Origin: Ignelater luminosus
Taxonomy: Eukaryota > Arthropoda > Insecta > Coleoptera > Elateridae
DNA length: 64,000 nt
Reading direction: 5' to 3'
NCBI GenBank assembly: GCA_011009095.1
Contig: VTPC01090588.1
Coordinates: 248,001-312,000 of the forward strand
The notes below the pieces were generated by a model that saw nothing but the letters and a program-made list of their open reading frames with translations, searched no databases and was not told where the DNA came from. This document shows positions 34,292 to 46,324 of the stretch, one piece after another (position 1 is the first letter of the stretch; each line of letters opens with the position of its first letter). A program made the translations under genes and the position numbers.

Positions 34292-35610
34292 AGTTACTGA
34301 CGACACTACATCGGCAACTAGAGATCAACAATTAGAAAACGGAAAATGGAAAAGGTACAATTTAATTAGAATTTTTTTTAAATTATAGTTTTGCTCTGGC
34401 ATCTAGTGGAAACCACCGAAAACTTGATTGAAGTTTACTCCACTGAATTGACCAATACCAATACAATGAAAAGGCGGCACATGTATCAGAACTACCAACA
34501 TATAAAAGGTTTACTAGCTATATTTTTCTCGCCTAATTTTGGCGTATATTTCACTGTTAAGTAACTAAAATTTGAAAAAAACTAATTATTAAGTGGACAG
34601 AGTATACCAGATTTTTTTTCTGTTTATAATAAAGGTGGGGAACTGATAAAACAGTACTGTCTTTTAATTTCAATGTCGACTCAATTTGACGTTTAATTGC
34701 AATCTCTTACAGGCTTTTTCGGGTCACGTCTCTTAACGACCACTTAGGGTTTGGACGCAGTCTATACTAAAGGAATCATTTTAATTTGAATTAATTTGAA
34801 CTGAACCAAAAATCAATACATATAAATAGAAATATTGGCTACGCAAGATTGTATTCACAAACTAATAGCTGAGGAAGGTCTAATTTCTCGTAATTTATGA
34901 CTGTACATTTGAAAACTTTCTTTCTAACTTGCTTTATGAATTTTCGAATAATCTTTTGGGGCACTATATAAATCATATAGAAGCCAAGTTAAAGGTGCAA
35001 AATATGTGGTAACCTTTATTGGAAGTTGGTAATTTTATTGAAAACTGCTGCATATAGCAAGAAAGTCATATTTATTTCAAGATTTATTTATTAATTTGAA
35101 CTATTATATTATGTAAGAAACAAATTGTTATTGTACAGGACTCCCATTACAACAGAACTACACGGAGATAATATTGGAAAGATTATATAAAAATGTAGGT
35201 AACTCAAGAACAACTCGATATTATGGAGAATATTCTATGGATGTCGGTAAAATCTGTTCGTATTCAAAGCCAGTTGATGCTTGACAAAGTACCGACGCTT
35301 GAACAAATGACAATCATAAATTGAGCTCCGTAACGATTTTCTTTTCGATAGAGGCGCTGTTGTTCCACGTTATATTTGACAAGTTAAATATCGGTTATGT
35401 TAAAGTCTATTCGAAAATCATCCCTTTGCGTTACGTGTTGAAAGAGTCTCACAGAATTTTTACATTTTATTAGCGAATTCTTTCCAAATTTAGTACTCGT
35501 AAAACAAGCAAAAATTTCTTTATCAGATAGTAAGAAAAATACCTATCAATTAAATAACAAAATTGTAACGTCATCACGTTTACCGAATAAAAGTTAAAAT
35601 TATTTTTGCA
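34292..35610. other. spacer between inverted repeat arms
   Basis: 1.3 kb of AT-rich DNA with no convincing coding region. If the arms are terminal repeats, this is the body of a non-autonomous element. Confidence 0.4.
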
Positions 35611-35780
35611 CTATACCAGGTGCTGAATTGGCGGACGCAACACAGTAAATCCCATGCTAATTTTGAAAGGTTTAGATACTGGCTCCCTTAATTATTTTAG
35701 CACTAAACCTTATTTAGGTTTTTTGAAGGGCATTGCAAGATGATATACACTGAGCAATGTCAGCATTTTATGATAACTCA
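35611..35780 (-). repeat. right arm of a long inverted repeat
   Basis: Reverse-complement partner of 34113-34291, with the same landmarks (GGCGGACGCAAC, AATCCCATGCTAATTTTGAA, GGGCATTGCAAGATGATATA). I see no target duplication outside the arms. Confidence 0.85.
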
Positions 35781-38335
35781 AACAAATAACACCGACAAAC
35801 TGATAGAATACATTTCTGGTAACTAGAAAAGTATTTTCTTCAAGCAGAAACTATGGTCGATTTGTCCTAGTTGTGTAGTTATTACTTATTAGCTTTCAAA
35901 GTTGCGCGCAGACATGTTTACTTTTCTGTATCTGTATCTTCGTTATTTGTCAAAATATCAAAAATTCCTTTTAATAAAAGTTGTAGGAAATTGCCTTCTG
36001 CACAGAAAAAAAAATACTTCTTCCTTTACGTGTACGTTTAAAAAAATATATTTAATTCAAGTTAATATAACTTTCAATCAAGAAAATTTTTTTAATGCAA
36101 GTATCTATATGTTTAAAGGAAAGCATTTATTTGTGTAACTGGTAGAATATATTTAAAGCTGATAATCTTAATTTAAACAGGGACCGATAAATAAAAAGTA
36201 TTGCTGTTTCTTATGAAATATATTCATGTTTCTTTTAAGTATAAAAATGTTTATTTAAATTTAGTAATATTGAAGTAGTAAGTGAGAATCTGTTCATGCT
36301 GTTAATGTTGTTTCAAGTGTTGTATATAAGGGAATGTGCAAGATACATATTTTCAGTTAAATGCGATAAGATCAAACAAGATCCTCATTACAGTTGGGGA
36401 ACTTTTCATGAAGACATAAGTCTATCTTATTTTCCTGCTTTCTTTGATAGTTGTTAAACTGTAAATTTTGCAGTTTAAGCAAATTTTTACTCAAAATTTG
36501 GAAAATAAAATAAAATTATGTAGAGATTTTTATATTTTGGATAATTGTAATTTAGAACTAAAGAGAAATAAAATCTAAAATTTAATAGTTTTGTTTTAGT
36601 TAATGTGGTTTTTTGGTAATTTCAAATTAAACATCCATAACTATTGAAATAATTGTACATATTGCATTCAATTCTAAGCATATCTTCAGCTTGCATAAAA
36701 AATATCTTGTATTTGAGCCTTACAGATATGGTGTTCTTTAAAGAACCATAAGATCTATTTGCTTATATACAAACTTATCTAATGCAATTCTTTTTTTGAG
36801 TGTGGGTGTTCTAAATTTACCTTCAATTAATTATACGGGGTGTAGTGTATAGGTGAGACACCTAACATTGCATAAAAAAGAAGAAAAAGGCATTTGCAAT
36901 TCGACGTATTTCAGTTATAGAATACCTCTTGTATAACCAGAAATAGTTTTAAAATACACAAAGGTAGTTTCCCTACAACTCTTCTTAGTAAAGATTTTTG
37001 ATATTTTGACTAATAACGACGATACAACTAAAAATTAACATAGTCGTACGCCACTGTGCTACTACTTAAAACGAATTGACCATAGGTTCCATTTGATAAA
37101 AAACACTTCCATTTTGTCGGCATTATTAATTTACCCTGTATATGCATTTTCCTTACAATTTCGGCACTAAATAGGAATTACTTGAAAAACGAATGCAAGT
37201 TTATTTTTATCTAACGTAGTTCAAGAATGTAGGTAAATGGAATAAGATATTGCGGGATAGGAAAGGGCCCTAAAATTTCATTTTTATTTATATACTAAAG
37301 TAATATTTACACATTTCAATAAAATTTGCAAGTACGTTTAACAAGTAAATTTATACGTATTAGAATTTATAGTAATAACAATACTTAAGTTTATAATAAT
37401 TACAAAAATATGTATAATTAAATTATTTATGTACGTATTTTGTTTATACCGGATGAAAACTGATGGCACGTAGACATTATCAACAATTTGAAGTTTTCCT
37501 TTTTCATTTTTGTAAATAATAATTCTTAAATCTCTTTTTTGCTTATTCGAAGACCAATATAGATATTTCCGAAAACTAATTAATAATATTGTTATGATAA
37601 AGATACCCAAATATCGTTTTTATTATTTTTGTGATTTAGGAGTTATAACAGTAAAGCAATCATTTTTTCAAAATTTTCTGAGATTTAATTTACTCATTCA
37701 AACTTTATTAAAAATAGAATGAAAAAAGTTTTGGTTTCTCTAATTTTTGTCTTGTTACACTTAATTATTTTGAGATAAATATAAGACATGATGTATTAAT
37801 TTTCCTAAGTTTTAAATAGAAAATCATTTTGTTAAAAGAAGAATTCTAATTGTTCTTTTCAGACCGCATCTTTGTGCTCTGTTTATCAGAAAACAAAATT
37901 GATAACTGGGACTTTCATTGTTAAGTATAAAATGAGAAATAAGAATAATTCATAAATCAAAAGTAACACATTCTTTTATTTCCTAAGAACTTATTTCAGT
38001 TCTAAATAATGAAAAAGAGAAACTTCATTACAAAACCTTAACAATTAACGAACAACCCTTATTGTTGAAATCTGCCACCAGTTAGTTCAAATCTTAAAAT
38101 AACTAAGTCTTAAAAGTATTCTTTTTGTCATTCTCATTACTTCTATCTTTTTAGTCTTAAACATTAACCGATTGTAAAAAATAAGAAAACTTTCAATATT
38201 ACTTAACAATTATTAAAAATCACTTGCATACGTATTGATAAATCTCACTCAAACTATAATTAAAACTGTGTTAACAACCAGCAAAATTCTTAAAACGTCC
38301 ACGCAATCGTAAAGTTCGTGATTACACATGACCCA
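35781..38335. other. no gene recognised
   Basis: AT-rich DNA downstream of the chitin-binding gene. Small open frames (35902-36138 plus, 37338-37610 minus) have low-complexity, AT-driven content. Confidence 0.45.
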
Positions 38336-38339
38336 AAAA

Positions 38340-38359
38340 TTTATTTATTTATTTATTTG
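38340..38359 (-). terminator. polyadenylation signals of the chitin-binding gene
   Basis: On the minus strand the text reads AAATAAATAAATAAATAAA, giving four overlapping AATAAA hexamers about 190 bp after the stop codon of the last exon. A sensible 3' end, though the ATTT repeat could also be chance microsatellite. Confidence 0.5.
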
Positions 38360-38436
38360 TTCAAGTGCTTCTTTAAAGATCCTTGGGTTTTTTACACTTT
38401 TCATATTTCGTACTCTGAAGTTTTTGATGAGGATAT

Positions 38437-38462
38437 TATTATTATTATTACTATTATTACTA
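38437..38462. repeat. ATT/ACT trinucleotide microsatellite
   Basis: About eight imperfect ATT units with interspersed ACT in the 3' UTR of the chitin-binding gene. Confidence 0.8.
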
Positions 38463-38548
38463 TGTATGTAATGCGGCTACAACATATTTTTGCAGCATGA
38501 TGTGATGTGTAGGTACGTGATGGATACGCTTCTTATGTTAAACGTAAT

Positions 38549-38657
38549 TTACTCGTCATTGAAAATATCTTCAAGTAACTGTTTTGTTATCGTACGATGA
38601 GGTCTTGTTGGATCCAATTTGGGCCTTCCGTACAACCTTGCATTTATTATGTACAAT
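38549..38657 (-). CDS. CPAP1-type chitin-binding protein, last exon
   Basis: 109 bp of coding sequence after a strong acceptor (CTTTTTGTTTTAG, minus strand) and ending in TAA at 38551-38549. Its first base completes the arginine codon left open by the preceding exon. It encodes LYIINARLYGRPKLDPTRPH and a tail ending LLEDIFNDE, a conserved basic C-terminal tail after the single chitin-binding domain. The intron before it is short (116 bp). The protein is expected to be secreted and to associate with chitin of the cuticle. Which CPAP1 member this is I cannot tell. Confidence 0.85.
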
Positions 38658-38773
38658 CTAAAACAAAAAGAATCTTTTTCATAAGTATATTATTCATCGA
38701 TAATAACCCAAACATTAAACTCGAGGTAGCATTATTCATTATTAATGACTGCAACCTCGCGTTTTATACTAAC

Positions 38774-39008
38774 CTTGTGCTAAGATCACATCTTACATTA
38801 AACCACCAGTCGCATGCAAAAACGGCTTGGTTGAATTGAGTACCATTAGGGCAAAGAAACGTTGTTTGTCGCCCATCGATATCGCAATAATGCCATGTTT
38901 GGCATCTTGTGTCTGGATCTGCGAAAAATCCAGGGTAAGGTTGATCGTCGCAGTAGAAGTTGGTGTAAGGAACTATGCCTAATACGGGATAGTCGGTTCC
39001 AGGTCGTC
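38774..39008 (-). CDS. CPAP1-type chitin-binding protein, exon with the peritrophin-A domain
   Basis: 235 bp between acceptor CTAATTTCAG and donor ACAAG|GTTAGT, entering in phase 1 and leaving in phase 2, which fits both neighbours. It encodes RPGTDYPVLG and then one complete six-cysteine chitin-binding type 2 domain with spacing C-x15-C-x5-C-x10-C-x12-C-x7-C, within the range given for CPAP1 proteins. Aromatic residues expected to contact chitin are present (YPGFF, WHYCD, CDWWF). One such domain per protein separates CPAP1 from the three-domain obstructor (CPAP3) group. Role: binding chitin in the extracellular cuticle or procuticle during its formation. Confidence 0.93.
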
Positions 39009-41112
39009 CTGAAATTAGATTTTAATTAATGTCATTGAGAACTTAATCTCGACTTGCAACAATAATTCTAAGAACTTTTTTGTCAAAAGTCAAAATCAAC
39101 ACGTTCATTACAGTCGTGTCAGTTGCATGCAATATTTTATTTTATATCATACATCTGTTATTTGTGCAATTTGTTACGTGAGAATTATTTTATTGTCTTC
39201 TACATAATAGTTACATTAATTAATAGTGAAAAAATTCTCGTTTTTATAAGTTCTTGCATGTAATGCATGTTAACCTCAAGGTACCATAGATAATTTTTAA
39301 ACAATTCTTCTTTTATGTAGTTAATTTCGGTTGGGCTTTTTTTTCTCAAATGAATCACCAGTAGGAGACTTAGAAGACAGCTTATTTTATTTTTTGGTGT
39401 TTTTATTTTGCAACAATTATTAATGGTAGCTTATAGAAAACCATATAAATTGCTATAGATAATCATAAAAACTAGAGCAAGGTCGATTTTGAATATAAGA
39501 TGACTCGTTTTATAAAGCTACCGTTCTCTGTTGCTTTAGTAACACTTTTAATATGCAAATTTCTGTGTCAGTAAAGACAACCATAGCGAAAGTTATTATT
39601 TTTTGTAGTATGTATGCATGTGTAGCCGCCGAGTATTTTTTATCTGTAAATGGCATAAATAATCACATTAACCATCCTTTAATTGCAGGTGTTTTAATTT
39701 GTTTTGAAGAATATGAATATTTACGTTTTACTAGATGGCAATTGCCGGTTACAAAATCTTTTGGTATTTCTATGTTTATTATTTATAAATGAAGCCTCAT
39801 TTTTTAAGACCGTGCAAATAAATGCATATTATTGCGCAGGTAATATATATATTTTTTTAAGTTTGCATGACCTTGTTCGAGTTACAGCATGCTTATTTTT
39901 TAATAAGGTCTCCAATAATGTAGAATATAGCTGTAATACTTAAAAAAACAGCTGAAATATTACTTTCACTGGTAATTATTGACTTTTAATGGCGTGCAGT
40001 TTGTAAATAGTAAATAGTAAATATTGTTATACTAAACTGTGAACATTGAATTTTGCTTAAGATGAATGGGAATATTCTTCGAATTAACACAATGCCACCT
40101 GATTTTTGATAACCTTAAAAATGTTTTGTTTTGTCTTGAAAATAAATAATAATAGTATTATCTGAAAAAAGTATTACTTTTGTCACGGTTCTTTGAGTTA
40201 AGGTTAAAGCTAAATTATGACAGACACTATTGAAGGTTTTAGAAAAAGTAAAAGAATACATTTATGACCCGTTAACCTTTACGGCCTAAACTAATTAATT
40301 TGCTGTTATGTATATTAAAATGCGTTTTTAATCATTTTCCTAAATTAATAACTACCCATTGTGTTGTTAAATACTGTTTGGAAGAAGGAAGCCTAGTTGT
40401 TTCGTCTTTCCTTGTAGGCCACGCCGGAAGAAGAAAACCACGACTAAATAAGAGATCAGTTTATTCATCAAGAATATTGTTAGTTATTGAATGCAAGGCA
40501 CCAAGAAAAACCTTGGGGTGTTCTTATTGAGAGAGTAGGTATTAACAGTACTATTAGACGAAACTACATAGGTTATTCTCTAGGTCAGCGTTTCTCAACC
40601 TTAATACCTATGGTTAAACATAACAAGAATTGACAAAAAAGTAAGCGTAAGAAAGAAGCTTGATAACAGAACAGGCAGAAGAATGAAGCCTTGAAATACA
40701 AACATTCACCTAATACTTTTCTACCTTAACGCGATTTATTCAAGATATTTTTACCGATGCGGCTGGCTGAAATGGAGAGGTACTAATAAGGGTTAGAAGG
40801 ACTTTAATTGCAATTTACCATTCGCCCTATGCACATAAGATTTGGTATAAATAGTCCAAGATTGATGAAATAATGCTTGACCTAGACACATTTCTTTGTT
40901 TCCGAAAAGCTACCAAAGCTCACCAGATTTTTTGTAATAATCTAAACAATTAATTTAATAAATAGTACTGCGACAGGTACTCCGTAATGAAGAGACATCA
41001 AATGGCTTAGGAAACAATATTTCGTAAGTCTTGGGTTATCTGTCTTCAAAATCTCCTTTAGCAAAGATTTTTTACTTACATATTAAATGTGTGCGCCTAA
41101 TTTGTAAACTTA

Positions 41113-43817
41113 TACAGGGTGATCCTGAAATAAAGGGTATCCTTTTAATAGGTGATAAGTGAGGCTAAAAGAAGACAAAAAATGAAGAAACGAAGTGGCT
41201 CCGTGAAAGTTGAAAATTTTCACAATTTTCCGAAATATTAAATACTGAAGCCGCCTCTGGTTAGAAAAAGGAAAGTGTTCTTTGTATTCTCGCCTTCGGA
41301 GTAAAAAGTGAAAGTTAAGGAGATTTACGGTTGTTGTAAAACCATTGTAGTGCAAGAATGAAAATTTGCCAGACGTTCCTATTTTCTTTGAACTAACGCA
41401 GGTGTAGTAGCACAATGAACAATAAATGCCATCATAAGCTACTCCCTGGACATTTTCAACTTTCCCTTCTTAAATCTGAAGTTGAGGAGATCAAAGAAAT
41501 TGTGATATGTTTAACAGGCAGGGTTGTTGAAATGTATTAAGACAGTAAAAAGATAATAGCATAATTTATGTCACGAGCAATTAGACTCCAGTCTCGCAAG
41601 CAACATTTTAATCCCTTATTATTATTTAGTCGTTTGAATAGAAAACATTATGGAAGATACTACTAATTATCGCTTCTGTATTTAACTCAATTCCATAAAA
41701 TCAACCAATTTTTATTTATGTAGCATAATGCTTATTGAAGTTTTTGGTTCTTCGGAATTTTACAGAAAAAAGTCACTAACAGTAAAATTTTAATATTTTT
41801 CCGTTTACAGATCAAAAAGTAAATGTTATAAACGTGTCCGTAGGTTATTTATGGCATTGTAGAAACCAGAAAAACTATTATAAGCGTTTGAAGTGCGAGA
41901 AAGGTTTGGTGTATTTACCATGCTTTCGGCGAAATAGCGGTTCCTTTTAACATAAGCTATCGCCTTCCATTATCTCGAGCAAGTAGTAAATAGTAAGTCT
42001 GTCAACTAAGCAAGTACAGCAACTTTATATAACCCCCCATCGTGTTTACTTCTTAATCCAAAAAAGCGAGAATTATAAAAAGGTTTCTCGTCAGAACGTT
42101 TTCTTGGAGATTAAATATTTGGTACCTGCTTCTTTCAAAGGCACTGGCTTTACTCTAACAACTAGGTACTTCCAATTTCTTTTTCTATAAACATATTTCA
42201 ATAGTAAAATGAAGGTCGCTGACCGCTGCCTATTTAACGCGAAAATATAGCTTCTTTTGTTAATGTCAGAAATGCGAATCTCATTCAAAAGCGCACGAAA
42301 AAGGGCCATAATTCATAATTCAATCTTCTTTCGTTTTCTTGTAAAGACTAAACAGAGTATCGCGACGTTTACGCATTCATGTTATCACCTTATTACTCGA
42401 AAGACGGGCAACTTACCAAAATATTACAACAAATATTGAAAATGACCACCGTCGACCTGAAGACAAGCCTCTATGCGTCGGTGAAAACTGTTACGCACAC
42501 GAGTAAATATTCCAGCTGTATTGCGAATTTCTGCGGCTGCTGCTAAAATGCGTTGTTGAAGGTCTTCCGCGTTTTCGACTTCCGTGCGATATACAACAGA
42601 CTTCATGTGACCCCACAAGAAGTAGTCCAGAGGATTTATGTCACGGCTACGAGCAGGCCAGCGTACGGGACCATTGCGACCAATCAACCGATGGGGAAAC
42701 ATTTCGTTCAAATAGCCCTGCACACGTACGCTAGTATGCGGAAGGGCTCCATCATGCATGTAATAAATATGCCTACGAGTTTCTAGAGGTGTATCATCCA
42801 ACATATCTGGCAACCTGTTTTCTAGAAATTCCAGATACGTGTCTCCGTTTAACCGCTGTGGTAAAATAAATTGTCCAAACAATGCGTCTCCTAAAATGCC
42901 ACACCACACATTAATAGAAAACCGCCATTGAAATTTATTTTCCCTAATCAGGTGAGGATTAGCGTCATTCTAATAATGTAGGTTATGAAAATTTAAGATA
43001 CCGTCTCGCGTAAAACAACACTCATCCGTAAACAGTACTTTCTCTACAAATTCCTGTTGTTGCATTGCTTTTTGTTGAAACCACTCACAAAATGTTCGTC
43101 TCGGTGCAAAGTCATTTTCAGTTAAATGCTGAACCCGTTATACGTGATAGGGATGTAATAAGTACGACTTTAATAATTAATATCCGATGCGCTGTTGCTT
43201 GGGAAACGTTCACGTCGCGTGCGATACCGCGGGTACTTATTGTAGGATCTTCATTAATCATATCTAATATATCTTCTTCCGCTTGAAGAAAGTGTGGTGC
43301 TCGTTCTTGTCCACGGCCTTCATATGTTGCGACGGTGCTACCTGTATCACGAAGTCGTTGTATCGTTTGCAGTATTGTATTCCGCGAAGGCCGTCTTCGT
43401 TGTGGAAAACGATCGGCGTACAGTCGTTTTGTCGCTTCTACATTATAATGACATTCTCCATACATTCAAGTTATGTCTGCCAACTCTTGAGTGGAAAACA
43501 TCTCGCTCACTTTAAATTTTTTCACACCTTGCCACTCTCAGGAAAGTCAAAGACCGACTGATTGCGACAACATGTTCCGACCCTTACATATGTAAATAGC
43601 TACCTGCCAATGACAAGGACGGTCAGTCAACCCCTATCGATTTTTGCTTAAGTAAAAGTATGAGAGCAAAACCGGCTTGGCTTAGCGATTTAATTTCAAA
43701 AGTCTTTTTCTCGGAAACTATGCAATTCTTACCTACCTTTTTTTATCGCAAATGTATGTACTATCACACCGCTATCCACCTTTAAGAGGATACCCTTTAT
43801 TTCAGAATCACCCTGTA
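41113..43817 (-). mobile_element. degenerate DD41D transposon inside an intron
   Basis: 2705 bp. The ends read inward as TACAGGGTGATCCTGAAATA and TACAGGGTGATTCTGAAATA and remain similar to about 37 bp; TA lies just outside both (41111-41112, 43818-43819). The transposase remnant is on the minus strand. At 2.7 kb it is about twice the size of the element at 10 kb, because about 1.3 kb of non-coding sequence separates the stop codon from the left end. Confidence 0.8.
42424..43501 (-). pseudogene. DD41D transposase, multiply broken
   Basis: Reads in reverse from the ATG at 43501 (MFSTQELADI). A stop follows before M-Y-G-E-C-H-Y-N-V, then the helix-turn-helix domain is open to about 43165 (RRRPSRNTILQTIQRLRDTG). 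A frameshift and an in-frame stop follow near 43145-43165, and another stop replaces a tryptophan near 42968. The last part (42909-42424) is open: VWCGILGD, MHDGALPHT with the second catalytic aspartate, NPLDYFLWG with the third (41 residues apart) and the usual ending VDGGHFQYLL. The first catalytic aspartate is in the F-T-D-E-C-C-F text near 43030. It is a DD41D-group relative of the 10-kb element but clearly a different family with different ends. Not functional. Confidence 0.85.
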
Positions 43818-43819
43818 TA

Positions 43820-46138
43820 CTTGTTAAAATATCGGGAACATTTTTTAGAAATTTATTCTCTAATCTGTATACTTGTCGTAAATTTGGTTTTGAGGTTAAT
43901 GATATTTCATTCATGTCAGTACGTACTAGGCGAACTGTTTCAGGATGTCTACTTTTCCGCTTTGGGAATTGCGAACCCAAAGTTGAGAAATAGTGCTTTA
44001 GATTATAACGACAAGTTGTATCAAGAAACCAGTTTACTATTTATACCTCTTGAGATATGTTGATCTGCTCAAGTTCGTGATTTTTTCTCGTGCATGAATC
44101 AATGCGATCTCCAGTGCGCTATTTCTTAGGATTGCGTGATAACCGTAGCTCCTAAACGATCTGAAAACTAGAATCTTGAAGCTTCAAAATGCTTTTTCTA
44201 AAATCTCGATACGAGTATTTTTCACTGAGATACAGCATTTCTAAAATCACTAAAAAATTTGGGAAATTTTTTTGTTCCTTTAATTTTTTCCATTAGTGTA
44301 ATTTTCAATTTAGTATTATGGTCCCATTTCTTTTGCTGCAATTGAACTTTGTTTGCCCGCTTCTGGTGTATGTGCAAATAGGAAGAAACATAAAAACTTA
44401 TTATCTGTGTAGTTCAGTTCGCTTTTATCAACCTACTTAGGACAAGTTCTACTTTAAATTTAAAAAATCAGCTTTTAATAGGAATGAAAGCAATAGTAAT
44501 CCACAGCACTATTGACATTATATTCATCTACTTATGTGAAAGACTAAAGTTCCTTTGGTTTTTAATCAATAAATAGTTACGGAAAGTACACTTCATCCTC
44601 AAATTAATGAGATGCAACAGACATAGGCAGATCAGGTTCAAAGTTCGAATGTGGTTTCGACCACAAGATACAATAATAAATGAAAAGGAAAGTTATATGT
44701 GCACCAGACTTGGAAGACGTTTAATGGAATTTTAGTTTTATTGAATTGCGTCGATTGTACATAGTAGGCTAGAGATTACGACTTAGCTTATTTAATATTT
44801 TATTCTGAAACAAATCAATTTTTGAAGAAATCTTACGTTGATCCTGCAGATACCACTAATATCTATTGTATGAGACATTTTTTCAAAAGAGAAAAAAAAT
44901 ATTATTTTTAAATAATGAAAGCCACATTCACGGTAATAAAGACAAGTGTTGCGCTTTTTTGTAGCCGCAGGCATATCTAAAATGCAAACTTTGAATTAAG
45001 TAGGAACTAAGAAAGGCAGACAGATTACTATCAACAATAATAAGACATACATAATTAATAATAGAAGAAACGAAGCTTTATTAGAAAAGCCTTCGTGAAC
45101 TTTCTTTATTCGTTGAAAGGTCCAACTGATTTTAACATTTTGTTAAGTGGAAATTACTTATCGTAAATTAATTAAATTTAACCTAGGTTTTCTTGACTTA
45201 TTAATCTATAATGATAAGTGACTTAGAAAAAAATGACGTCAACATAAATTCCGACTAAATGCAATTATTGATACAGGAAGGTTATAGATTGGAGAATTAT
45301 TCTTAATTTTGGCCGGAATGGTTTTACCGGTTTTAATGAGGACTTCAACTATAGATAATCAGAATGAAGTGGTCGATGGGCATCTTGAAATGAAATTATT
45401 AAATCATCACGAATAACATTTTTACAAGTTCATTTCAATTTTCTGTTTCTGACGTGCAACTATACCACTTAATTGATCTTTATTTTGTTTTTTTAACTTC
45501 TAGGTGAAAAACTACAGTTGAATATTGCAACGCCAGTACTAATTTTCTTTCAGTATTGAAACTAGAGTGTGAAACTCCCAAAAGTTATAATTCCCATATT
45601 CATCAAGTCAACGTACGATAATTTCGAGAAAATAAAAAAAAATAATCAACTTGAAGCACGTTATTTCGTGCCTTTTTTTCAAATGTTACTTTGTTTGTGC
45701 TACATATCTTGATTTATACGAAGAACAGCTTTCTATTTGCACTTTTTTTTACATCTCTCTATATGTTTAAATTATGTAATATTTTTTAGTATACAGCGAT
45801 TGTGATGAACGAGATTATATCCGTCTGTCCCATATCTGTCAAGACTATTTACAGTGTAACATTTAAAATTTCAAGTCTTAAAATTTTTATAGTTGGAATT
45901 TACGACTGACTGACATAATAGAAATGTTAAATAATAATTATCTGTCATCTATTAATATAAGAAAACCAAAGATATACGTGATATCTGAAACAAAATGTTT
46001 TGTTATGAAGAAAAGGGAGCGCTACGTGCTTTCAAATGAAGCAATTCTGTAAAACGCCTACAAGCGACAAAATTTTTTATTTGTTGAAACAGGATTTAAA
46101 AAATCATAAAAATGAAAACAAGTTTTTAATGATCTTAC
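43820..46138. other. intronic sequence, no gene recognised
   Basis: Part of the 7.1-kb intron. The stretch 44060-44250 has the look of repeat DNA (GAAGCTTCAAAATGC...CTCGATACGAGTATTTTTCA) but I cannot name it. Confidence 0.4.
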
Positions 46139-46324
46139 CAGGAATAGACTTTCCGAGTTCCAAATATTCCTGAACAGAAGGACTAAGAAATCCCGGTGGA
46201 ACTGTATTGGTACTTAGTTGATTATTCCTTTCATCTGGATAATCTTCATCTAAGTCGTTTTCTTCTGGTAGTGGCGGTGGAGGTGCCCGTGGCCTTTTTA
46301 CCCTGGATTTTTGCTCAAGTCCGT
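46139..46324 (-). CDS. CPAP1-type chitin-binding protein, linker exon
   Basis: 186 bp between acceptor TTATTTTAG and donor CCTG|GTAAG, entering in phase 1 and leaving in phase 1. Its last base joins GA of the chitin-binding exon to make glycine (S-I-P-G-R-P-G). It encodes a mature N-terminal region: GLEQKSRVKRPRAPPPPLPE, an acidic stretch (ENDLDEDYPDE), a polar linker and FLSPSVQEYLELGKSIP. RVKR fits a furin-type site (R-x-K-R), followed by a proline-rich segment. A signal peptide is required upstream and must come from another exon; the best candidate is 57024-57072. Confidence 0.88.

Larger units (their letters stand above)
39009..46138 (-). other. intron of the chitin-binding gene
   Basis: 7.1 kb between the linker exon and the chitin-binding exon, with GTAAG donor and CAG acceptor on the minus strand. 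It contains a degenerate DD41D transposon (41113-43817); the remainder shows no coding content. Small open frames at 39553-39943 and 40300-40530 are not recognisable. Confidence 0.8.
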
